64,000 bases of DNA, from the NCBI GenBank assembly GCA_028641055.1, contig CM054062.1, forward strand, positions 172,222,347-172,286,346, read 5' to 3'. The notes under the pieces were generated by a model. That model worked only from the letters and a program-made list of their open reading frames with translations. It had not been told where the DNA came from and made no database searches. The DNA comes from Alopecurus myosuroides (taxonomy: Eukaryota; Streptophyta; Magnoliopsida; Poales; Poaceae). Each line of letters begins with the position of its first letter. The stretch's first letter is position 1. Below are positions 20,280 through 30,763 of the stretch, piece after piece. A program made the translations under genes and the position numbers.

Positions 20280-21995
20280 CTCGCTCCGTTCAACAATAGA
20301 TGACTTCCACATATCTATATATGGATGTATCTCTAAACACTATCCCCCGCGTCGCTCCTCTCGGGGCGACACGGGCGGAGACCGTAACCCTAGCCAAAGC
20401 CGCGCCCCACTCCTCCCCCGCCTCGCCGCCGCCGGAGGCTGCCGTCGGGCAAGCCCGTGCCTCGGCCAAGGACGGCGGCGGTGAGGTCTCCTCCGCGTGC
20501 CCCCCTCGTTTTTCGTTGGAGGCGCTCCCTTGCTGTCCCCCTCCGGTCCGTTGAAGATGGGCGACCTGGAGCTCGACGGCGCGGGCGCTCCCCTCAGTCG
20601 CCCCCCGCCCTGGGCGGCGGCCCCCGGTGCTCCACGTTGCAGATCGGAGTCGGCGGCGGCCTGGTTCGGTAGATCTGGTCAGGGGACCAGGTTTTTCCAC
20701 CAGGATGGGGTGAGGTGCGGAGATGGACAGGGGTCCATCCTCCCGCCGCCGGCAGTGCTCCGGCTGGATGGCTCGATGCCTCCCTCTCCTCTGCTTCCCC
20801 TTGCTCGCGATCTGCACTGCACGCGCGCGTGGCCGTCGGTTGGCGGTCAAGCCGGTGCCTTTCTTGGGCTGTGCGCGGTTGAAGGGCGTCCTGCCGTTTC
20901 GCTCCCCTCGGTTTCCCGGTGATCCTCGGTCGGCTCGGGTGGCTGCTCGGGGGAGTTCGGTTTCCAGGGCGGCGGCCCCGGTCGGTTGGGACGGCGTCGA
21001 TCAGGCGGCTGGTGACGTTCGTGGTGCTGGTTGTCATCTCCTCGGCTGCGTGGGCAGCGTGGGCGTGGCGGTTCGTGGGCGCGGCGCGGGGCTGCTCTAC
21101 CGGCTCTGGCTCCATCTGCAAGGAAGATGCTTCCCCTTTACTCGTCTTGTGCGTCTCCCTGCCAGCCCCGGTCCCCCGGTGGGCCGGATTGTGCAGGGCG
21201 GTTGGTCGGGGACTCTGGATATCGGGGGGAAACCCTTGGCCGTGGAGGGCCACGATGACGGCGGCGTCCGCGGATGCCGGGCACCTTCTTGGAGGCGTTT
21301 ATCGAGGTATCTGTCCCCTCTCAGCCCTCCTCCTCCGGGTGAAAACCACATTCCCCTCTTTGGACGGCGACGGCGTTGCTACGTCGTGCCCTTCCTGGAG
21401 GCGTCGTCTGGGGAATTGCAGGAGCGGTGGTCGTGCAGGGCGTTGGAGGTGGTGGTCGTGGTGGCTTGTCTTGTTCGGCGACGACATCTTATCGCGTTGA
21501 TTGGCGGATGCCAGGCTTGGCATGCCCTCAGCATTGTTGCCGCTGTTCGTCGAAGGGTCGGCGCCCTCGAGCCTGGGCGGGAGGGGAATGGGTCCCCTCT
21601 ACGACAACATCGACACCCTTGGCTGGTGAGCGATCGTGCTTCGGAGGTTCTGCTCAACCGCGGTGGGGGACGTCCCAGCCTTTGCCGTATCTTCCTCTCA
21701 GCGTCTTCGGCCGGCAGCTTGGGTCCGGTGTTGCATTCAGGCTGTGCTTGTTTTGCGGCATTTGGCTCTAGCATCGACACTTCGAGCTGTTTTTCTTTGT
21801 CTATCTGTTTGTATGCCCGTAGTGTTTGTTGCTTTGAAAGCTGTTTTTCAGCATGTTGTAATTGCCGTGGAACTGTCCTGGGCTTTGTTAATTCAAAGTC
21901 GGGCTTTATGCCTTTTATCTAAAAAAAACACTAATTATGTCTAGATACATCTATATCTATATATATGGAAGTCATCTATTGTTGAACGAAGGGAG
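20280..21995. mobile_element. Stowaway-type MITE split by a retroposon
   Basis: Long inverted arms: CTCGCTCCGTTCAACAATAG at the left and CTATTGTTGAACGAAGGGAG at the right, with ATGACTTCCA inside both, flanked by TA (20278-20279, 21996-21997). Without the insert the element would be about 130 bp. The 1.6-kb GC-rich insert carries its own target duplication. Confidence 0.88.
20343..21925 (+). mobile_element. GC-rich poly(A)-tailed retroposon inside the MITE
   Basis: A 1.58-kb insertion ending in an A-run (21921-21928) and flanked by AAACACTA on both sides (20335-20342, 21926-21933), the mark of target-primed retrotransposition. It starts with a very GC-rich block and ends with AAAGTCGGGCTTTATGCC before the tail, an ending I associate with Triticeae LINE or LINE-mobilised elements. 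Long frames exist on both strands (for example plus 20723-21922) but follow from the base composition; none matches a protein family and they do not survive in the second copy. Likely a non-autonomous or 5'-truncated LINE-type element. A related 3' module occurs at about 45120-45350. Confidence 0.75.
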
Positions 21996-21997
21996 TA

Positions 21998-22433
21998 TTT
22001 TAGAATTGATATGAGACTTTTGTTTGAACCTGTGCACTGCTTTCATGGAGGGTGTATATCCTCCTCGCCTAACATTTGTTTCTTCGAGAAACTAACATTT
22101 GGATCCCATCTGCTCCATGACTCCATCGAGGTGTCGACTCACATCAAAAGCTAAGAGCACCATGCATACGCATACCCCCACCCTTGTCTGCTACTACCGC
22201 ATCTCTGTTAAGAATCAACCAGTGCAAACCTAAAACATATCCACATCATACGCATACGTCACCGCATGCCAAGTTTGGCTCCCGATGCGGATCTCCACTG
22301 ACTAATCTGAACACAAATTGACGCATTCTAGTTGAATGTCTGGTCCAATCGCATTCTAGTTGTACTGTATTAATGTCTGTGATTATATAGACCATTTGTA
22401 TGTAAAGACTTGTATTGCAAATCCTAACAGTAA
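21998..22433. other. Flank upstream of the tRNA gene
   Basis: No protein-coding signal. Immediately 5' of the tRNA are a TTATATAG motif (about 22382-22390) and GCAAATCC (22417-22424); plant tRNA genes often carry TATA-like and CAA motifs upstream. Confidence 0.4.
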
Positions 22434-22504
22434 GCGCATCTGGTGTAGTGGTATCATAGTACCCTCCCACGGTACTGACCAGGGTTCGATTCCCTGGATG
22501 CGCA
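22434..22504 (+). tRNA. tRNA-Gly (anticodon CCC)
   Basis: 71 nt without intron. Acceptor GCGCATC pairs fully with GATGCGC, discriminator A at 22504. Anticodon stem GTACC/GGTAC is perfect around loop CTCCCAC, giving anticodon CCC. T arm CAGGG/CCCTG is perfect around TTCGATT. The D arm GTGT...TCAT is weaker (one U-U at its inner pair), with GG in the loop. Internal A box (TGGTGTAGTGG) and B box (GGTTCGATTCC) are intact, and a T6 run follows at 22513, so the gene should be transcribed by RNA polymerase III. It decodes GGG. It is repeated without change at 34271-34341 in what appears to be a duplicated contig overlap. Confidence 0.95.
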
Positions 22505-22512
22505 TCTGTTAG

Positions 22513-22518
22513 TTTTTT
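22513..22518 (+). terminator. RNA polymerase III terminator of tRNA-Gly
   Basis: TTTTTT nine bases after the tRNA 3' end. Confidence 0.85.
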
Positions 22519-22823
22519 GTTGCACTTCGATTTTATTTTTGTTCTCCTCCCATTCATGTCTAATAAAACTGATCTCGCTTTTATTAATTATATAATTCCC
22601 CAAAACATAGAACAATTTTAGTTAGATGTGCATATTCAAAGGAAAGCAAACAAGGGCATGTAATTCCCTGTAGTTTCTTCGGGAAAGATCTTTTAACTCA
22701 TCTTGTAGAGATTTGAGGGTGATTCTATACAGCTAAATGTGCAGTCTCATTGTGCATGTTGTTACTGGATAGCTAAAGTCCACGTGCATACATTTCCTTT
22801 CTATACAATTTAGCTCATATATA

Positions 22824-23676
22824 TGTTGAATATATAAGCAATTTAGCATATGATTTAATCCAAAATAACATGAAGTAAATCATGACAGTAGCAATTATAC
22901 TAAGTATGCAAATATCTAGCACAATGGAAGAACATATCCGATCTACGGCAAGAACTAGAAATATGAATTCCAGTAACATCTCATACAGATGGAATAGAGA
23001 TACGTACGATGCAGCGACATCGGCACCGCCGTTGTTGTTGTCCATGTTGTCGCCCATGTCGTCGATGAAGAGGTTGCCGATGTCGGGAAGAAATCGTCGT
23101 TGGGGAAGTAGTCGCCGTCAGCAGTCGCGCGAGTGCGCTCCCCAAAAATCTGATCGCCCCTCTCCCGTAAGGATCACAAGAGACGGGGTTCCAAAGGCCT
23201 GCTGTCCCTCCTCGCGGTGCACGCCGGAAGAAGGGATGGAGAATGCTTGATTGGCGGTGCAGTGCTTTGGAACGATGCGAAACCATAAGACGAAGAAGTG
23301 GCGGAAACAGTTTAGAAATTAACGCTTCAGTTAATTACCAAGTTAATGACTCATTAAGTTTTCCCAAGCGACAAAATAAACGCTCTCGGCTCGGCTCATT
23401 CCCGCAACCCGCGGCGCGTCGTGACGTGTCGTGACGAGGCAAGACGGGCGGTGGAGGAGGAGCGCGCGTGTGGCACACCTCTCCTCTTATCTTGCCAACT
23501 CATACATGAGCTAGAATGACTCACCTTATAAGTTGGTTCCACTCTCTCCATACTAGCAGTATGGGACTAAAGTTTAGTCCCACTCGCCACTTGTATTATT
23601 CATGAATGGGCCATGACAATTTCAGGATTTATTGGACTTAGTTGGGCCACATGGTGCAGCCCCATAAATTCCAACA
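22824..23676 (-). repeat. 3' LTR of the Copia element (853 bp)
   Basis: Starts TGTTGAATATATAA and ends AAATTCCAACA on the plus strand; in element orientation it begins TGTTGG directly after the polypurine tract. About 103 bp present in the partner LTR (28619-28721), including a TATAAATA box, are absent between GAAGTGGCG and GAAACAGTTT near 23303. Confidence 0.88.
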
Positions 23677-23690
23677 ATCCCCCACAAAGT
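23677..23690 (-). other. Polypurine tract of the Copia element
   Basis: Minus-strand ACTTTGTGGGGGAT directly abuts the TGTTGG start of the 3' LTR. Confidence 0.75.
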
Positions 23691-24228
23691 GTCATTAGCA
23701 CATCTCATAATCTCAGTTTCAAAATATTGTTTATATACCGGTGTTTAGTGGAGACGGTTAAGTTGAACTTCCACTTAGAACATTATGCTACACTAGTTCA
23801 CAACTTGAATAGCGGACTACGCCTTGAACTGCAAGTTTTCTGTGATACCAGTTTCACACAACGTCTGAACCGATAGGCTGCCGCAAGGCTTCCCCGCGGG
23901 TGGAGCGTATGCGTCATACTGCAAAGGCCTTTCATGAGTTTAGTAGAGAGCACCCGATTCTCATAGACTGCGACGTTTAACAGTCAGACTCATATAGGTG
24001 AGTTCCTCAGGAGATGTTTTGCAGGACACATCTCTGCTTATATAAATAAGCCACTTGGAACACATTAAGACAAATGTCAACCTACCATACAGATTAAGAG
24101 AGTATTGCATCTTCATGGAGTGGGATAAAATATAAGGATACTCTCCTCTCAGCCGACCAACAGCTTGTCTCCCACTTCTAATTCACGGGATCTCCGATCA
24201 CATAGAGTGGGTTACCACTGTGGGTAAC

Positions 24229-25670
24229 TCATACCGTGGGTCTCAAACCCATCTCCCTCGATGCATTATCTATCACATTCCGTGATAAACCCTTTGTGAA
24301 GGGATCTGCCAAGTTCATAGATGTTTGGATATAATCCAACGCAATAACTCCGGAGTTTTTCAATTTTCTGACAGATTTCAATCTCCTCTTCACATGTCTT
24401 GATGACTTCGCATTATCCTTAGAACTGTTCACTTTGATGATCACAGTTTGATTATCCCAGTTCATTAGGATTGCGGGTATTGGTTTTTCAACCACAGGCA
24501 AGCCCATCAAGAGCTCACGAAGCCACTCTGTTTCAACAGTGGCTGTGTCTAATGCTGGGAGTTCTGCTTCCATAGTTGACCTTGTTAAGATGGTCTGCTT
24601 GCAAGACTTCCAGGAAACAGCGCCACTACCAAGTGTAAAAACATAACACTAGTGGACTTAACCTCATCAGCATCAGATATCCAATTATAATCACTATATC
24701 CTTCAAGAACCCTCGGGTTTCCGGTATAGTGAATTTCATAGCTTGCAGTGCCTTTTAAATAGCGCATAACTCTCTCAAGCGCACGCCAATGATCATCTCC
24801 CGGATTGGAAACAAACCGGCTCAATTTGCTCACAGCAAAAGAGATGTCATGCCTCGTGGCACTCGCCAAATACATAAGCAAGATTATAATCTGAGAATAC
24901 CTCAGTTGATTTCTAGTAATCCGTCGATTCTTTCGAAGCAACACACTAGCATCATATGGAGTTGAATAAGGCTTGCAATCACTATACCCGAAGCGACTCA
25001 AGACCTTCTCCACATAGTGAGACTGAAGCAGTGTGATCCCACCATTATCATCTCTCAGCATCTTGATGTTCAAGATAACATCATCTACTCCTAGATCCTT
25101 CATCTCAAAACAGTGAGATAAGAAATCCTTAACTTCCTTGATTAAATCAAGATTGGTCCCAAAGATCAATATGTCATCAACATATAGACATAGAATAACT
25201 CCCTCGCCCCCACCATGGCGATAGTACACACACTTGTCAGCTTCGTTTACAACAAAGCCTTCAGCAGTCAAAGTCCTTTCGAACTTCTCATGCCATTGCT
25301 TAGGTGCTTGCTTGAGGCCGTATAATGAGTTCAATAACTTGCACACCTCCCCTTCCTGGCCAGGTACTACAAAACCATCTGGCTGCTCCAGATAATTTCC
25401 TCGTCCAACTCTCCATTAAGGAAAGTCGTCTTAACGTCCATTTGATGAACGAGAAGACCGTGCGAGGCAGCCAGTGAAAGTAGCAAACGAATAGTGGTCA
25501 GTCTAGCCACAGGTGAGTAAGTATCAAAGAAGTATTCACCTTCTTTCTGGGTATAACCCTTGGCCACAAGCATTGCCTTGTACTTCTCAATTGTACCATC
25601 AGGCCTAAGTTTTTTCTTGAACACCCACTTACATCCTACAGGTTTACACCCATAAGGATGATCAGTGACT
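24229..25670 (-). pseudogene. Copia reverse transcriptase and RNase H, frameshifted
   Basis: RT starts near 25624 (VFKKKLRPDGTIEKYKAMLV, YTQKEGEYFFDTYSPVARLT), continues with HQMDVKTTFLNGELDEEI, shifts frame near 25395, and resumes with LLNSLYGLKQAPKQWHEKF and the intact catalytic LCLYVDDILIF (about 25170-25205). RNase H follows: EGYSDYNWISDADEVKSTS near 24660-24710, a frame change near 24610-24650, then [18 protein letters not shown] and ADPFTKGLS (about 24290), ending at 24229. Part of the frameshifting may be sequencing error, because the second copy breaks at different positions. Confidence 0.85.
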
Positions 25671-25672
25671 TC

Positions 25673-26873
25673 CTAGGTTCCGTTGGCCAAGATGGAATCC
25701 ATCTCGCAACGGACAGCCTTCTTCCAGTAGTCAGCGTCAAGAGATGCATAGGCTTCTAAAATGGTCCTGGGTGTTTCATCCACGAGGTACACAACGAAGT
25801 CATTACCAAAGGACTTTGCAGTCCTCTGTCTCTTGCTCCTTACAGGAACTTCATTATCATCCTCCTCGGGATTCTCAACGTGTTCTATCGGAATGGTGGG
25901 TTCAGGAATCTCAGCTAATTCCTGACTAGATGTAACATGTTTCTCCTGATTTGATGAGCTAGGCATATCCTTCATAGGAAATATGTTCTCAAAGAAAGTC
26001 GCATCGTTCGACTCCATAATCGTACCAACATGCATGTCGGATACCTCAGATTTTACTATCAAGAATCTATAACCAATGCTATTAAAAGCATAGCCCAGAA
26101 GAACACAATCTACGGTTTTAGGTCCAAGCTTGCGCTTCTTGGGAATTGTTATATTGACTTTCGCCAAACAACCCCAAGTACGTAAGTAGGAGAGTTTCAA
26201 CCTTTTCCTTACCCATTCCTCAAATGGAGTAATGGTTTTATTCTTTGTGGGAACTCGGTTTAGGACATGACATGCATTCATTAGCGCCTCCCCCCACCAT
26301 GCCTTGGAGAGACCCGAAGTACTTTCGGCCACCCCATTTGACTGAGGCGAATAGGTCCTCTCATGGATAATTCCATGTTCCGCACAAAAAGAATTAAACT
26401 CGTTGGAAAATACTCTCCACCACGATCAGACCTAAGCCGTTTAATTTTACTATCAAGTTGGTTCTCAGCTTCGGCCTTATAGTTCTTGAAATAAGTTAGA
26501 GCTTCATCTTTAGATTTCAGAAGATACACATAACAATATCTAGTGGAGTCATCAACAAGTATCATGAAATATTTATTTCCACCTATTTTCAATACGCCAT
26601 TCATCTCACAAAGATCAGAATGTATAAGTTCTAGTGGTGCCAAGTCTCTCTCCGCAGTCTATGATATTTGCGAGGTTGCTTAGCTTGAACACACACTTGA
26701 CATTTGGAATCTTTAATAGTACTGAATTTCAGAATTAAACTCATATTTGCTAATCGCGTTATGCAACCAAAATTAATATGACAAAGTCGTGAATGCCAAA
26801 CATCAGAATCATTATCGTGGCAAACATGATTAATAACTTTGGTGCAAATATCTGACAAGGATAAGCGGAACAA
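25673..26873 (-). pseudogene. Copia integrase, with internal deletion
   Basis: The zinc-binding HHCC part is visible at 26640-26870 (VWHSRLCHINFGCI and CQVCVQAKQPRK). The catalytic core gives LELIHSDLCEMNGVL, LVDDSTRYCYVYLL and LRSDRGGEYF (26400-26640). At the third acidic position the text jumps from SPQSNGVAES to TSGLSKAWWGEAL, where intact Copia integrases have about 15 more residues; both readings of the element share this loss, so it is genuine. The C-terminal part (PKKRKLGPKTVDCVLLGYAF) runs to a stop at 25673. Frame changes occur near 26330 and 26640. Confidence 0.8.
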
Positions 26874-26920
26874 GCCTCCGCACTCATAGCCTTTACCAAC
26901 AAATTGTCCATACTTGGAAA

Positions 26921-27260
26921 TTACAACTTTATTGGACTCGAAAACAACTTAAAACCATCTCGACATAAACGTGAGCCGCTGACGAGATTTTTATTGATGG
27001 AGAGCACATGATGAACGTTCTTCAGTCGCACGACCTTCCCCGAAGTAAACTTCAGATCGACCGTACCAACACCATGAACAGTAGCATGTGACTCGTTCCC
27101 CATCAGCACGGGGGAAGTCCCTGTGGACCTGATAAGAAGAGAACATGGAAGCATCAGCACAAACATGTACATTGGCACACATGAGTCAATTAACCATTCA
27201 GGTGAATGACAGACTGAAAGAATACTAGGAACTATACCGTACCCAGTATCCTTCATCTCA
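26921..27260 (-). pseudogene. Copia protease, mutated active site
   Basis: [15 protein letters not shown] in this copy is a frameshifted form of the EWLIDTCANVHVC seen in the other copy (near 39030), where the usual D-T-G triad reads D-T-C. Downstream [38 protein letters not shown] follow the normal Copia protease pattern. Non-functional on present sequence. Confidence 0.75.
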
Positions 27261-27329
27261 GTGTCACCAATGACAATATAGTGGTCTTGCCGCTATTCTC
27301 CAGCTGCTGCAACTCATAACGTCTAGGGC

Positions 27330-28138
27330 ATTTTGGAGCCTAATTAGTCATTTCAACCACAAACGTGACATGACCCTTCCTCTTCTTGAAGTGGTAGAGT
27401 GTGATGGGTTAAACTTGCCATCGGGTTTGCCTTTACCCTCAGATTTCTTCTTGTTATTTTAGCCTTGTTGGACGGATAGTGTTTCTTCTGTACCACATGG
27501 ACCACATAACCTACCTTAGCAACCCGAGCACGTGTATCCTTTGCTCTCGCCTTCTCTTCACATCAAGAGATCCGATGGGATCCGAACGGAAACTCCTGTC
27601 TCTTGTGTTTCAGAGAAGTAGCAAAGGTGCTCCATGAAGATGTGAGCTTGGCAATAATGCCTCCGGCCACAAACTTGTCCGGTAACATACACTTAAAGTG
27701 CTCAAATTCTTTAGCGAGTGACGTATCTCATGAGTCTATTGAACAACAGAACGCTCACCAGTCATCCTGTACTCATATAATTGCTCCATGACGTACAGCT
27801 CGCTGCCAGCATCCGAGGCCCTAAATTTGTCCCTAGTGCAGTCCACATATCCTTGCCGTGATCAAACGACATATACGGATCCACAATAGAATCATCAATA
27901 ATACCGAGGAGGGCACTTTTAAACATAATTTCCATATTCTCAAAAGCCTCCAGTTGTGCTGGATTGAGATCGCCCCCAGGCTTGCCCTTGGTGGCCGCAT
28001 AGCAGCGCAAGGTTTGAAACCATAGCATTGCTCTCGTGCGCCACCTCTTATAATCCACACCCTTGAAAGGGTTCGGCCTTGTCGCTGCAATAATAGCAGG
28101 TGCAGGTGCAGTAAAATGCCTATAATCAGTTTTTGGAT
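27330..28138 (-). pseudogene. Copia gag, degenerate
   Basis: The frame begins almost at the LTR edge (YRQF-like residues near 28118, then APAPAIIAATRPNPFKGV) and gives DYKRWRTRAMLWFQTLRCYA, FKSALLGIIDDSIVDPYMSF, shifting near 27840. The zinc-knuckle region CHVCGEMTN...APKCP (about 27325-27365) contains a stop and lacks the expected His. No Met is found at the position where the related element at 47624 has one. Confidence 0.75.
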
Positions 28139-29093
28139 TGTTGAATATATAATCAATTTAGCATCTTGATTTAATCTGAAATAACATGAAGTAAATCATG
28201 ACAGTAGCAATTATACTAAGCATTCAAATATCTAGCATAATGGAAGAACATATCCGATCTACGGCAAGAACTAGACATATGAATTCCAGTAACATCTCTA
28301 CAGATGGAATAGAGATACGCACGATGCAGCGGTAGCGACACCCGCCGTTGTTGTTGTCCATGTTGTCGCCCATGTCGTCGATGAAGAGGTTGCCGATGTC
28401 GGGGAAAGAAATCGTCGTTGGGGAAGTAGTCGCCGTCAGCAGGTCGCGCGAGTGCGCTCCCCAAAAACCTGATCGCTCCTCTCCCGTACAGGATCACAAG
28501 AGGCGGGGTTCCGGAGGCCTGCTGCCCTCCTCGCGGTGCACGCCGGAAGAAGGGATGGAGAAGGCTTGATTGGCGGCGCAGTGCTTTGGAACGATGCGAA
28601 CCATAAGACGAAGTGGCGTCTAGGTTTTAACCGTAAGCACGTATTTATATGCGGGCTGGGAGAGACGTGGGCGTAACTCCACGGCTGAGTCGGTTCGGTT
28701 CCACAATCCAGAAAGGAACCAGAAACAATTTAGGAATTAACGCTTCCGATAATTACCAAGTTAATGACTCATTAAGTTTTCCCAAGCGACAAAATAAACG
28801 CTCTCGGCTCGTTCCCGCAACCCGCGGCGCGGCGCGTCGTGACGTGTCGTGCCGAGGCGAGACGGATGACGGAGGAGAAGCGCGCGTGTGGCACACCTCT
28901 CCTCTTGCCTTGCCAACTCATACATGAGCTAGAATGGCTCACCTTATAAGGTGGTTCACTCTCTCCAAACTAGCAGTATGATACTAAAATTTAGTCCCAT
29001 CCCACTTGTATATTCATGAATGGGCCATGACAATTTCAGAATTTATTGGGCTTAGTTGGGCCACCACTGGTTGCAGCCCCATAAATTGCAACA
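28139..29093 (-). repeat. 5' LTR of the Copia element (955 bp)
   Basis: Same termini as the 3' LTR, followed by ATATA. It retains the block 28619-28721 with a minus-strand ATATAAATA box. It also contains an inward open frame on the minus strand with an acidic segment (FPNDDFFPDIGNLFIDDMGD in the other copy). Confidence 0.88.
28642..28650 (-). promoter_or_regulatory. Candidate TATA box in the Copia 5' LTR
   Basis: Minus-strand ATATAAATA between GC-rich flanks, placed mid-LTR where a promoter is expected. It lies within the block absent from the 3' LTR. Confidence 0.5.
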
Positions 29094-29098
29094 ATATA

Positions 29099-29997
29099 TA
29101 TGTTCAAACATTTGGACAAGATAGATAAAAAAGAGAGGATGACATGGTTATTCCATTACCAATAAATAATTTTTGGAATTGTAATTTACAACATAGAAGA
29201 AAAATGGCATAATTATACATGGAACAGAAATACGTAAGGCCCATCACTGACGGGATCTGTTTCCCATATGCTCTCATAAGCCCTGCGGATTAGAAACATG
29301 TATCACTTAGATTTTATTATGCTTAGCAACTCAATAGTGGCAACTGGCAAGGCTCTCCCCTCACCCAAGTACACGCAAGAAGTAACCAACAAAAAAAGTT
29401 GAGTCAAAAGGACTGAAGATTAGTTCAGATCTTCTATGGGGGAGCATGTAGAATGTGGGCAACTTTTCTATGAAAATGAGGACGCCTTTCCATGACTTAT
29501 TTTTGAAAAAACTGCGGACAGCCATACAGAAGCCTCGGCGGCCGGCCTTCTGCTCTTTGCTCTTCATCTTCTTGTTTCTCCATGTCGTACTTGTGTTGTT
29601 GGTGTGCCTTTTGTGGCCGATAGACCATGCATGGCTTGCGTTTAGAAAACCTACACAAAAAAAGAGAGCACCCGATTGAAAATTCCAAGATATGAATTAG
29701 AAAAAGGGATGATGACTCGCCAGATTTCAGGTTGATTTTAGTAGGGGCAATACCGACGCCCAAGATGGCGCATTGAGCTAGATGAGAGATCTAGGAGTAG
29801 CACAATAATAATGGAGCAAGCTGACTGTGATAGTTAAAGGCAAAGATGGCAACTCATTTACCTCCATCCGAGGGGCTCATGGGACGTGTCTGACTTTTAA
29901 GCTAGGAAGATGAACATAGATTGGTTATTGGGAAATCGATTATTTAAAATCAGACGATATTATTTGCTTAGACGACATGTTTATTCACGTAAAAAGA
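29099..29997. other. Unassigned stretch right of the Copia
   Basis: No gene that I can defend. On the minus strand an 88-codon frame (29763-29497) includes FSKRKPCMVYRPQKAHQQHK preceded by TTTTTTTGTGTAG, resembling an intron end, but the frame is not kept in the second copy and I recognise no family. Confidence 0.35.
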
Positions 29998-29999
29998 TA

Positions 30000-30083
30000 C
30001 TCCCTATGTCCCATAATATAAGAGGTTTCTACGGCCAATATAATTCTATATTAATTGTAATAACACCTTACGTTATCGGGGAG
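30000..30083. mobile_element. Stowaway-like MITE (84 bp)
   Basis: CTCCCTATGTCCCATAATAT at the left, TTATCGGGGAG at the right, flanked by TA on both sides. Confidence 0.65.
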
Positions 30084-30102
30084 TATATGTTAAGAAAAAT
30101 TA

Positions 30103-30194
30103 CTCCTCCGATCTGAAATAGTTGCCGACCGTTGTATAGAGTTTTCTACTAGCACAGTACGCATTCTACGACACTTAAAGCGGACCGGAGGTAG
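30103..30194. mobile_element. Stowaway-like MITE (92 bp)
   Basis: CTCCTCCGATCTGAAATAGT at the left and AAAGCGGACCGGAGGTAG at the right, flanked by TA. Confidence 0.65.
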
Positions 30195-30196
30195 TA

Positions 30197-30587
30197 ATAT
30201 TTTGGTGCTCCTCTTTAGCTATGTAGGAGTCACCGCAAGGTTCAGACTAAAGTCCAACCTCCCGGGTCGCTATTTGGGCGACTCCGGAGTCTCCCACCAC
30301 AACCGCATGCACTACAACTCTCCCAACCCCCAAATGCTCCTCCCGCCGCCGCCGGAGGAGGCGGGCAACTGATGATGGCAGCGACGGGCACTCCTGCCCA
30401 CTATTTTTCTCCCCCATGACCCATATAATTTGTTTCTTTGTAAAGCCCTAGATGCGTGGCTGACCCATGGTCTTGGAAAGATCGGATCCGGCCTGGGGCA
30501 TGTTGTGTGGGGTGTTATGGATCCATAGATGCAATGCTAGGTGGAGATCAGTTCCAAAGAGATCATCCTCCACTTAAGGAATTTCAC
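30197..30587. other. Unassigned GC-rich stretch
   Basis: A GC-rich block (about 30250-30380) with no frame I can support. It lies directly beside the poly(T) end of the minus-strand LINE. Confidence 0.4.
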
Positions 30588-30750
30588 TTTTTTTTGAAGC
30601 AAGAGGAAAAAGTTTTGCCTTTTATATTGATATAGGGGAAGCAAACATGGGTAGTCCTAAGCCATCAAGAAAAAACAAAAAACCTCCCAAACCACGGAGG
30701 TGTTATACAACAATATCTGCTAAATGTTTAGCGCCTTCAAGGATCCCGTT
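30588..30750 (-). mobile_element. 3' end of a LINE, cut by the sequence gap
   Basis: A T8 run at 30588-30595 is the minus-strand poly(A) tail; 30596-30750 matches 42450-42604, the C-terminal end and 3' untranslated part of the LINE at 42442-44445. The sequence stops at the gap. Confidence 0.8.
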
Positions 30751-30763
30751 NNNNNNNNNNNNN
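30751..30763. other. Assembly gap of exactly 13 N
   Basis: Thirteen unknown bases between CCCGTT and TCATCG. The sequence right of the gap (30764 on) restarts at the equivalent of 18912, so the gap joins two overlapping copies rather than bridging missing DNA. Confidence 0.95.

Larger units (their letters stand above)
22824..29093 (-). mobile_element. Complete but defective Copia retrotransposon
   Basis: 6.27 kb with LTRs at both ends (TGTTGAATATATA... ...CAACA), polypurine tract, Copia domain order gag-PR-INT-RT-RNH on the minus strand, and ATATA target duplications (22819-22823, 29094-29098). Every coding domain is disrupted. The LTRs differ by many substitutions and by a ~100-bp block, so the insertion is not recent. 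A second reading of the element lies at 34660-40946 beyond the gap. Its LTR is related to that of the element at 47133, so both belong to one family group. Confidence 0.9.

Noticed and set aside
20723..21922. 399-codon plus-strand frame in GC-rich sequence
   Set aside because: It lies inside a poly(A) retroposon, matches no family, overlaps equally long minus frames, and is broken in the second copy. Explained by base composition.
22246..22557. 103-codon minus frame covering the tRNA
   Set aside because: Antisense of a well-folded tRNA gene and its flanks; no protein features.
29497..29763. Possible host exon (FSKRKPCMVYRPQ...) preceded by a splice-acceptor-like sequence
   Set aside because: Not maintained in the second copy, no family recognised, no partner exon seen.
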